Source: Rebecca billardiae RCC1528 (taxonomy: Eukaryota; Haptophyta). Taken from it: a stretch of 64,000 bases of DNA. Location of the stretch: assembly GCA_965240325.2 (NCBI GenBank), contig OZ251242.1, positions 372,001 through 436,000 on the forward strand, written 5' to 3'. How positions within the stretch are numbered: the stretch's first letter is position 1; each line of letters opens with the position of its first letter. Positions 10,267 through 19,245 of this stretch are shown here, piece after piece. Under the pieces are notes generated by a model. The model did not search any database and was not told the origin of the DNA. It saw only the letters and a program-made list of their open reading frames with translations. A program made the position numbers and the translations under genes.

Positions 10267-13200
10267 ATGGAGGGCGGTGGCCATCCGCTCCGTCGCTTGC
10301 CGCGCGCTGGCGACGCGGCGCGTGGCGGCGGCGACGAGGACGACGACGACGACGCGCTGCAGCGTGAGCAGGCTGCCTTCTTCGCGAAGGGCTCGCGCCC
10401 GGCGGCCAAGCTCATCTCCGCATCGCCGACCACCCCAGGCGCTGCGAAGGATGCGGGCGCGCACGCCCGGCCTGCGGCGCCTGCCGCGCCCCGCGAGGTG
10501 GAGGAGCGCGCGGCGGCGCAGCCCGCGCGCGAGGCCACCGACGCCCCCAGCCAACCGACGCCCGCACCGGCGCCCAGCCTCGACTCGCTCGTCCGCGAGG
10601 TCGTCGAGAGCGAGCGACGCGCCGCCGAGCCGCCGCGCATGCAATTTGCCTCCGGATTTCCGGCCGTGTATCACCGCGACTCGGCGGAGGGAAGGCGCTT
10701 CGGGCGCAACCGCGAGGCGAGGCGGCGCGATGCCACCGCCTCGCGGGGCGCACCGAGCGAGCCGGCACGCGCTGCTGCCGCCGCCGCCGCTGCTACCGCC
10801 GCCGCCGCCGGTGGCAGCGGCGGCGGCGGCAGCGCGGCGGTCGGCGCGCGCGCCACGGCCGGCGCGGCGGAGGGCTCCGAGCTCGCGCGGCAGATCGCCG
10901 ACGAGAACGCCGCGCGGATTGCGGCGATGAGCCCGGCCGAGCTCGCGGCCGCGCAGGAGGAGATCCTCGACGCGTTGGGCCCCGCGCTCGCAGCGCGCAT
11001 GCGCGCGCGCGGCGCCGCGCGCGGCGACAGCGGCGCCCCGCGCGCCACTGCCGGCGCCTCTGTCGCCGCGCGCGGCGGCGCCGGCGCCGGCGCGCCAGCT
11101 GCGCGCGCGGGAGAGGTGCACGAAGCGTCCGACGCCTCGCCAATGCTGCTCGCCGCGCGAGTCACCGAGCGCGAGCCATCCGCTGCCCAGCGGGCACGAC
11201 CAATGCCTCCCCCTCCGGGCGCGCGCGCGGCCGGCGCTACCAGCGTCGCCGGCGCGCCTTCAGCGCGCGGAGGCGACGACGACGCAGAGCGATGCGGCGA
11301 CGGCCGGGCGGCAGGGCCGTCGGCACCGCGCGCGCTCGCGCCGAGCGATGCGGCGGCGTCCTCTCGTCAAGGCGCCACGGCCACCGAGCGCTTCGGCCGC
11401 GGCGGTGGAGGCGGCGCGCCGGGCACCCACGGGTCGAACCGCGCCGCCGCCGCGGACGGCGCGCGAGCGCCGCGCGGCGAGATGGCATCTCCCCGCGGCG
11501 GCTCGGCCGAGATTGCATCTCCCCGCGGCGGCGGCGGCGCAGAAGACCGGCTGGACGCGGCGGTGCGCGCGGCCGCGGCCGCGTCCAAGCGGGCCGCGCG
11601 CCGTGGCGGCGCGCCGCGAGCCACGGCCGACGGCGCGGTGCGTCGCCACTTGGACGACGAGGCGCCTTCGCCAGATGCAATCTCGGCGCCGCCCGCGCGG
11701 GGAGATGCAATCTCGGCCGAGCCGCCGTGGGGAGATGCAATCTCCCCCGCGGAGGAGGAGGAGGAGGAGGAGGAGGAGGAGGAGGAGGAGGAGCTCAGCG
11801 TGCGAGCCGACCTCGACTTGGAGGACCTCGACCTGGCCGCGCTCGAGGCCGCGCTCGCCGACGGCCGCCGCGCGGACGCGCGCCCGCTCGGCCGCGCCGA
11901 GCGCGCGGCGCGCGCGATCCGCGCCGCGCCGCGCGCGCTGCGCTTCGACTTCAACGGGCGCGCGGTGCAGCCCGGCGCGCGGGGCGGCGGCGACGACGGC
12001 GCGTGCGAGCAGCGGACGGTGCGCGCGGGGCTGCACCACCACGGCCGCGAGCCCGAGCGCGCGGGCTACACCTTAGCCGAGCTACTTCACCTGTTGCGCT
12101 CGGCGGTGCCCTCGCAGCGCGCGGCCGCACTGCGCACGCTCGGCGCGGCGCTGCGCTGGGCGCGCGAGGCGGCGGTGGCGGCGGCGGGCACGGGCGGCGG
12201 CGAGGGCGGTGCCGAGGGCGGCCCCGAGCGCGCGGTGTACGAGCACGCCGCCGCGACGGCGGTCACCGCGTGGGTGCGCGCACACCCCGACCTTTTGCTC
12301 GCGCTCAGCGCGGGACTCGCAGAGCGCTCCGCGGCTGCGTTTTGCTGTGCGCTCGACGCGCTGACCGGCGCGCTCGCGCACGTGGCGCCGGCGCTGACGC
12401 CCGCGGCGCTGGGCGCGGGGCGGCGCACGGAGCCGCCCGCCGCGCTGCGCCGCGCGGGCGTGCTGCCTGCGCTCACGGCCACCGGCTGGCGATCGCAGTT
12501 CGGCGGACCCCCCGGCCCGGCGCGGCGCGCGCACGGCGGCGGCGGCGCCGCCGCCGTGGCCGGCGATGGCGGCGGCGATATGGGCGGCGGCGGCGGTATG
12601 GGCGGCGGCGGCGACGAGGGCGACGCGGCGGCGGACGCGTGCGCGGCGGACCCGCTCGCCGCGCTCGTCGAGGCGCACGCGGCCGAGCACCTGCTGCATG
12701 CGCTGCAGCGCGGCGGGCTCGGCGCGCGCGCGCGCGCCACTTGCTGGTGGGTGCTGAGCGCGTGCGCGGCGCGCAGCCTGCATCACGCCTCGGCGGTGGG
12801 CGCGCTGCGCGGCTTGTGGGCGGCGCTGCGCGCCGAGCTGCGCGGCGCGCACGGCGCGCCGGGCGTCGACGAGGGCGGCGCCGACGACGGCGCCGACGAG
12901 CCGTGCGTCGCGGCGCTCGCGCTCGCGTGCGCGCTCGCGCGCGCCGGCCGCGCGCTCGCGCGCGCGCTCGTGCGGTCGCGCGCGGCCGAGGCGACGACCC
13001 CGCTTGTCTGCGTGGCGCTGGCGGGCGGCGCGGGCGCGTCGGCGCGCGCGCGGCGCGTGTGCGTCGCCGCGCTCGCGCTGTGGCGCTGCCTCGCCGCGTA
13101 CGGCCTCCTCGACACCGACGCGAATCCGGCGCTCAGCAGCCGGACTATGCCGTTACTTTTCCCGTTACTGCTCGGCGCGACGGCGGCCCGGCCCGCCGCG

Positions 13201-14909
13201 CCGCCAAGCGTTGCCGCCGCGCCGCCGCCGCCGCCGCGAGGCGCGGGCGCGGGCGCGGGCGCCTCGGCGGCGGGCTCGGCGGCTCCGCCGACGCGCGCGC
13301 TCGGTGCGCCGGACGCGTGGGACGGCTCGGACGCGGCGGACGCGAGCGCGGCGGTGCTGTTTCTCCTAGAGACCCTCTGCCACACGCGCGGCCGCGAGGG
13401 CGAGCCCGCCGCCGGCGGCGGCGGTGGCGACGGTGGCGGCGGCGGCGTTGACATTGGCGGCGGCGGCGGCTCGGAGCCGTCCGCCGCCGCGCCGCCCGGT
13501 CAGGGGCACGGCGGCGCCGGCGCCGGCGGCGCGGCGGCAGAGTGGCATGCGCTGCTTGCTCCTTACGTGCAGCCCGCGCTTGCTCTGTGCGAGCGCGCCG
13601 CCGCGGCCGCCGCCGTCGACCGCGGCGCGGAGCGTGGCGCGGAGCCCGCCGCGCCCGGAGGCTGGCGCGCGCTCGGCGCGGCGCTTCACTTCCTCGCGTC
13701 GTTCTGCGAGCGGCTGAAGGCGGAGGCGCCTCGGCTGCTGCAGCCGTTGAGCGCGGTGCTGTCGGGCGGTGGCGCCGACGCCGACGCCGTCGGCGGCGTC
13801 GGCGGCGTCGGCGGCGGCACGGCGGCGGCGGCGCGCGACGCGTCGGCAGTTGAGCTTGCGCGTTGGGCTTCGGACTTGGCGCGCGCGCAGCTCGCGTCGC
13901 TGGCGCGCGCCGAGCACTCGCCCGTGCGCCGCGCCGTGGCGGTGCTCACGCGCGCGCTGGACGGCGCGGGCGCGGGCGCGGGCGGTGCGGATGCGAGCGC
14001 TGAGGGCGACGCGTCCGCGCCGGCGTGCGTCGGAAGCGGCGGCGGCCGCGCGGCGGCGGCCGACGACGCCTCGAGCGCTGCAGAGCGCGGCGCGGCGGAC
14101 ACGCCCGCTCCGGCGGCCGCGCGCCGGCAGGACGCCATCCTGCTCGGCGCGGCCGACGTGCTCAGCGGCTGGCTGCGCTGGGCGTGCGCGCTCGAGACCC
14201 TTCAGCATGGCTGCCTGCGCCACGCAGGGCTCGTGGACGCAGCGCAGCCAGCGCCGGGCGCGCCGCCGGCCGCGGCGCCGCGCGCGGCCGCGCCGTCGCC
14301 CCAGATTGCAATCTCGCCGTCGCCCCAGATTGCAATCTCGCCGCTGCCCCCGGTGGCAGACGCGCTGTGCGACCTCGCGGTCGCCCTGCGTGCGGCCGAG
14401 CTTGGCTCGTGGCTGCCGCGCGCCCCTCCGCTCAGCAGGGGCGGCAGCGTAGCAGACCCGCTCACACCCGCGCTCGCGCGCGCGCTCGGCGCGCTCGGCG
14501 CCGAGCTGAGCCGAGCGCTGCGGCTGGCGGCGGCGCACGCGCCGCCGGCTGGCGGCGCGCGCGGTGCGGCGCGCACGACGCTGCTCGCGAGCGCGCACGC
14601 CGCGGCGAGCGGCGCGCTGGGCGCGCTGCTCCCCGGCGACGAGGCCCTCGCGGCAGATCTGCTCGAGCTGGCTGTTCTGGAGGGCTCAGCACTCGGCGCG
14701 CTGAGTGTGCTCAACCGCGCCGCCGCCGCCGCCGGCGCGTCGGCGGCGGCGGCGGAGCACGCGAGCGCCGCCGCCGCCGGTGCGTCGGCGTCGGCGGCGG
14801 AGCACGCGGGCGCCGCCGCCGCCGCCGGCGGCGCGGCGTCGGAAGCGGAGGGCGCGGGCGCGGGCGCGGGCGCCGCCGCCGCCGCCGGCGGCGCGGCGTC
14901 GGAAGCGGA

Positions 14910-14944
<35 letters not shown>

Positions 14945-16278
14945 GCGCGGATGCGCAGGCTGCGCAGCAGGCGGAGGAGCTCGCGGCCGGCGCGGCCGCG
15001 GCGGCGGCCATGCTGCCGTGGGCGCGCGACGCGCTCGCGCCCGCCGCCGCGCTGCGCGCCTCGCGCGCGGTCGGCTCGCGCGAGCCCCGGCGGCTGCTGT
15101 CCTTGTGCAACCCGCCCCCGAGCGCGCCGGCGGCGCGCGCCGACGCGGCGGCGCGCTCGGCGGCGGTGACGCTTCCGCCGCCGCCGGACTGGCCGCTCGC
15201 GCCACTGGCGGCCATCGGCGCCGCCGAGCGCATCGCGCCGGCCGCGCTGAGCGAGGCGCGGCGCGTCGTCGCGCGCTCGCTGCGCGCGTGTGCGCTGCTC
15301 GCGCCGCCGGCGGCGGCGGGTGCGCGCGCGCGCGCCGCGCGGCACGCGCACGCGCGCGTGTGCGCGCGCGGCGCGCTGCGCGCGCTCGCGCTCCCGCCCG
15401 CGCTCACCGAGGACGAGCGCGTGCGCGGCGCGCTCGGCTGCGCGCTCGAGTCGGCGCTCGGCGCGCTCGACGCCGAGAGCGGACCGTTGCTCCGCGCGCC
15501 GGAAGAGTTTGATGCCGCGCGCGAGGCGGTGCGCGCGTGGTGCGCGCACGGCGCGGCCGGGCCCGCGGGCGCGCGCTGGGTGCTCGTGCTCCTGCGCGCG
15601 CGCGAGGCGGCGCCGGCCCGCGCGGCGGTGTGGCAGGAGTTGCACCCGTCGCTCTCGGCCGCGCTCCAGTGCGCGCTGCCGCTGCCGCCGCGGCTGCTGC
15701 CCTTGCTCCTCGCGCCGCCGTGCGAGCACCCTTCGGACTCGGCGCTGGTGGGCGCGGCGCGCGATGCGTGGCTAGTGGCTTTCGCCCCGCGCGGCGCGGG
15801 CGGCGCGCGGCGCGACGGCGGCGTCGGCGGCGGTGCCGGCGCGGGCGCGGCCGCCGCCGACAGCGGCGACGGCGCAGGCGGCGCGCGGCCGGCGCTGCCT
15901 CTCCTGTGCGCGCTCGGCGTGCACGGCGCGGCGTCGGCGCTGCTCGAGCGCGCGCTGGTCCGCGGCGAGTGGGGCGCGCGGCGCAGCCTGACCGAGCTCG
16001 TGCAGGGCGCGGCATGCACCGCCGTCTCGACCGGCGTGCTCTGCTGCCGCCCGCTGCCGGCCGGAGAGGTGCCGGCGGGCGAGCGCGGCGTGCGCGCGCT
16101 CGAGCGCGCAACGTCCGGCCGCGCGGGCTTGGCGCCGGAGCACCGCGCGGGCGTGGAGCGCATCCTCGCCGAGCTCGCGCGCGACGCGCGCGTCGTCGTG
16201 TCGGAGGCGTGGGCGCGAGTGCTCGCGCACGCGCCGGCGGCGCTCGACGAGCCGGCATTACATGCGGGCGGCCCATGA
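10267..16278 (+). CDS. RPAP1: RNA polymerase II-associated protein 1 (RPAP1 / MINIYO) orthologue
   Basis: A single uninterrupted 2003-codon frame from an ATGGAG start. The N terminus has the acidic stretch plus LQREQAAFFAKGSRPAAKLI, as in RPAP1. The RPAP1_N motif is at ~207-240 (ADENAARIAAMSPAELAAAQ). The RPAP1_C block is at ~558-612, with ALRFDFNGRAV and GLHHHGREPERAGYTLAELL almost as in animal and plant proteins. The remaining ~1390 residues are Ala/Leu/Arg-rich and probably helical repeats. RPAP1 links RNA polymerase II to Mediator and assists polymerase assembly and nuclear import; in Arabidopsis it triggers cell differentiation. The gene is longer than usual because of Ala/Gly/Glu low-complexity inserts and lacks visible introns. 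Several palindromic nucleotide motifs sit inside these inserts. Confidence 0.92.
11479..14339. repeat. Recurrent GAGATTGC(A)ATCTC palindromic motif inside RPAP1
   Basis: Near-identical 13-14-bp motifs occur at 11479-11492, 11509-11522, 11672-11684, 11701-11714, 11731-11744, 14302-14315 and 14326-14339. The full form GAGATTGCAATCTC is its own reverse complement. The first two and the next three are in opposite orientation, so they can form a hairpin. They code for EIASPRG- and DAISPA-like peptides in low-complexity inserts. The coordinates span the cluster, not one element. Confidence 0.8.
14811..14930 (+). repeat. Exact 60-bp tandem duplication in RPAP1
   Basis: 14811-14870 is repeated as 14871-14930 without change, coding for AAAAAGGAASEAEGAGAGAG units. 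It keeps the frame. The lack of divergence suggests a recent replication-slippage event or strong homogenisation. Confidence 0.9.
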
Positions 16279-16784
16279 TGATCTGCCCGTCGATCATTGT
16301 GAGGCGCCGAAGTCAGCCAGGTGCCGTGTTACAGTAAAGCCTATTATAAAGCCGACTGATGTTGATCAGTATGTTACGGTTGTAACCATTGTAATGTTCG
16401 GCATTGACTGCTCACTGCTCACAGCTCGGCAGGCCCGTGACCGGGCACCGGCCCGTGACCGCAGGCCGGACGCCTCGAGGCTCGAACTCGGTTAGTACGT
16501 TACTCATCGGGCTGTCGGTGACGATGTGCACTGTTACTGCGGACTGCGGGCTGGCCAGCTCGTCAGAGGCTACGAGTCAGGCGCAGTTTCGACGGACTTG
16601 CCCCGTCCGAACTGGGACTCGGCGGCCGTCGCTGGCGGCCGGGCCAGGCGGCCGGAAGTGACGGAGTCAGTTCATCTTAGCTGACAGTCAGTGACAGTGT
16701 TCGGGCAACAGCGGGCCAAAGAGTTAGGCCGCGATACTCTTGCCAGAGTCAGCATCATCGCACGCCTGCTCTGGCGGATGGGTT
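16279..16784. other. Intergenic after RPAP1
   Basis: About 500 bp with much lower GC than RPAP1 and no gene-like frame. It contains the RPAP1 3' UTR. Confidence 0.5.
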
Positions 16785-17000
16785 GATTGACCTTGGTGGC
16801 CCACGCTGGGCAAGACGAGATCATTACCGTGCCCTGACGCCCACTGCCAGACAGTTTTCTGCTTCGCACGGGCGGCGGCGAACAGGCTGGCCGACGGTGC
16901 TCGCCTGCTGCCTGACATCCCTGACAAGTGGGGTCACATGTGCACGCTGAAGCGGTCACGTTGTGGCGAATGGGGCGCAGATGGGCGCATGCGGGCCACG
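16785..17000 (+). repeat. Copy of a dispersed ~220-bp repeat also found at 58690 and 59055
   Basis: Shared blocks with 59055-59290 are CTTGGTGGCCCACGCTGGGC, GCCCTGA, TGACAAGTGGGGTCACAT, GCTGAAGCGGTC and CAGATGGG. The 58690-58838 copy is in reverse orientation. The family does not code for a recognisable protein. Confidence 0.75.
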
Positions 17001-17711
17001 GCGAGGGGTCGGGGGCAGGCGGCTGTTCGATGTTGGTTGCGCGCGGCGATCTCCATTATTGTCCGGTCGGGAGTCCGACCTTTGAGTGCTACGACGAGTG
17101 GCCATGTCTTCCAGCGCCTCGCGTTCGCGAGGCGTGCCCGAAACAGCTACACACTCACCGGTGCCCTGGGGCACCGGCGCAACCCGCATCCAACACTCCG
17201 CATATCGCAGACACGACATATCCACCCGCGCTTGCACACGCACGCCCCCCCCCCCCCGCCTGCTTGCTGACCATGAAAGGACTGGCCCCGGGTGCGGACG
17301 CCAAGCGCATGCTCATCCCGACACGACGGCGAACACCTGCGGTGTGCCTGTGCGGAGGCACTGGGGAGCGACACGCGGAGTGTGGGCCGCCCTCCTTCCT
17401 GAGCAGCGCCCGGCCCTCAGGTGGAGACCGCGCCCGTCCCGGCCTCCCCGCGGCGGCCGCGAGCCCCCCCCCCCCCCCCCCTTTTCCCCATCCTGCCCGT
17501 TTCGCGACAAACCCCTCTCCCCCCGAAACGCACGACGGGCCGCCGTGGTCCGGGGGACCGGCGGGGCCACTCCGGACCTGGGTTTTGAAATTTGATTTCA
17601 ACCCCGCGCGCCGAAATGCCTTTGGCACCAGCACCGACCTCGCTCGCACCGCAGTGCTTCCGCACCCGCCCCCCGGCCCTCCGCAGCCCCGCGCCCGCCA
17701 CACCGGCCACC
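17001..17711. other. Upstream region of the orphan gene, with C tracts and small hairpins
   Basis: Contains the hairpins GCCTCGCG-TT-CGCGAGGC near 17119-17136 and CCGGTGCCC-TG-GGGCACCGG near 17158-17177, a C13 tract (17245-17257) and a C18 tract (17464-17481). No separate gene is supported. An in-frame ATG at 17616 would extend the next gene by 32 residues. Confidence 0.55.
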
Positions 17712-18782
17712 ATGCCCCCTTACCAGCACGGCTTTTTCCGCGACCGTCTCAACAGCAGGAGCGCCTTGAGCTTCTTCCCCTCTTCCAACAACTTCGAGCG
17801 CGGGCTGCAGGTGGAACGGCCGAGCACCCCCACCGCCAGGCGGGATGCGGGCCAGCAGATGTGCACGACGATGATCAAGCTGAGCGCGCGCTGCCTGAGC
17901 GACGTGGCGCCCAACTCGCAAGGCGGGCGACTGCTCTCAGGACTCACCCAGGACCCCAAAGGCAATAAGCACGTTTTCTCCTTCACCGGCTCGGTGCTCG
18001 AGAACATGACCATCTGCCGCCGCCTGGCCACCAGCCTGTGCATGCCGAACATTCTCACGGCGTGCACCACGGAGCTCACGCAGGAGATGCTCGCGCTGTC
18101 GGCGGCCGACCTCGCAACCCAGGCGAAGGACGTGTCCCTCACGCTCCCGGTTAGCCCCACGATGACGCTCGTGCAGTTTCACAGGGCCCTCTACGAGCAG
18201 ATCGTGCCCGACATCAACAAGTACGTGACCAACGGTGAGCACGTCGAGACCAACATCTACTCCGGCGGTGTGAACCTGATCTTCCTCCGCCTGCGTTTCA
18301 TGCCCATCGACCCCGAGCACCCCATCTTCTTCGCGCCGCTCAAGCCGAGCCGCCGCATCGCCGGCGCCGCCCGCGTCCCACACAACCTGTGGGGCGTGCC
18401 GCCCGCGCCGCCTGTGCCGCCCGCGCCGCCCGCCGCTGCGCGCCGCCCTGCTCCTCAGCCGGCCGACCAACAGGCGGCGGACCCCGCCGGCCCGGAGGCG
18501 GAGGAGCCCGAGGGGGAGGGTTCGGACGATGCCATCCCGCCACCCCAGCCACCAACCGCGGCCGCGCCGTCGGACGGGCCCGAGGTGCAACAGGCCAGGC
18601 CGGCGCTCGGGGAGTCCAACTACCGCCTGGTCCTGCCCCCCCGGCGCCGCGGCAGCCGGCAAGCGCGCGGCGACCGAGCCGTCCACGCCGGCGGAGGAGG
18701 ATGGGCCCTCCTCCGCTGGCGGGAGCGACGCCAAGCCGGCCAAGCAGGCTCGCACCGCGTCCCTCGGCGACCCCCCCCGTGA
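17712..18782 (+). CDS. Orphan protein with one compact domain and a Pro/Ala-rich acidic tail; probable frameshift near the end
   Basis: Starts at an ATG in near-ideal context (GCCACCATGC). I do not recognise the family. Residues ~1-210 have normal, globular composition (SFTGSVLENMTICRR, SLTLPVSPTMTLVQFHRALY, VNLIFLRLRFMPIDPEHPIF), followed by a Pro/Ala/Glu tail. Codon use differs from the Arg/Ala-biased neighbours. In a run of seven C near 18639 the reading should probably change frame. The annotated frame turns into Arg-rich nonsense ending at 18782. The +1 frame reads AAAAGKRAATEPSTPAEEDG and stops at the TAG at 18814-18816, a natural acidic/basic tail. Either the copy is mutated or one C is miscounted. 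It lies between a repeat copy and a DNA transposon, so it may belong to a mobile element. Confidence 0.6.
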   Translation: MPPYQHGFFRDRLNSRSALSFFPSSNNFERGLQVERPSTPTARRDAGQQMCTTMIKLSARCLSDVAPNSQGGRLLSGLTQDPKGNKHVFSFTGSVLENMTICRRLATSLCMPNILTACTTELTQEMLALSAADLATQAKDVSLTLPVSPTMTLVQFHRALYEQIVPDINKYVTNGEHVETNIYSGGVNLIFLRLRFMPIDPEHPIFFAPLKPSRRIAGAARVPHNLWGVPPAPPVPPAPPAAARRPAPQPADQQAADPAGPEAEEPEGEGSDDAIPPPQPPTAAAPSDGPEVQQARPALGESNYRLVLPPRRRGSRQARGDRAVHAGGGGWALLRWRERRQAGQAGSHRVPRRPPP

Positions 18783-18870
18783 CCTGGCTGCCGCCGCGCC
18801 GCAGTCGCTGGCGTAGAGCCGCGCGCGGCGCTGGCGCGCCAGACGCGCCCGGTTGGGCAGCGCAGGCACC

Positions 18871-18990
18871 CTCAGCGGCCAGGACGACGACTTCCTCAAC
18901 GGCAAGGGCGACGACTTCCTCTGCGGCCAGGGCGACGACTTCCTCAACGGCAAGGACGACGACTTCCTCAACGGCAAGGGCGACTACTCC
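18871..18990 (+). repeat. Five tandem 24-bp repeats
   Basis: Unit CTCAACGGCAAGGGCGACGA followed by CTTC, five copies with 1-4 changes each. It begins 54 bp after the likely stop of the orphan gene, in that gene's +1 frame. Read as protein it would give LNGKGDDF repeats, but no start supports that. Confidence 0.85.
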
Positions 18991-19245
18991 CTCAACTCGG
19001 CAAGGCCACTAGGCCGCGCACACCGGCCCGGGCGACCACATCCACTACCTGCACTACGGCATCAACTTGAACAGCCTCGGACGACGACGACACGGGCAAC
19101 TACATGATGACCAAGGCCGACGACGACTGCAAAACAGCGGCATCCCCGGGCGCCTACTACCTCAGTGACCGTGTGATCAGCATCGGTTACGACGACTCCC
19201 TCACCCGCGGCCAACGCGCTCCGACATCCTCCATTAACTCCATTC

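Noticed and set aside
14202-16163. 653-codon minus-strand frame antisense to RPAP1
   Set aside because: Ala/Ser/Pro composition is a reflection of GC-rich codons; RPAP1 domains fix the plus strand as coding.
18871-18990. 24-bp repeats considered as a CRISPR array
   Set aside because: Units are directly contiguous without spacers and the setting is eukaryotic.
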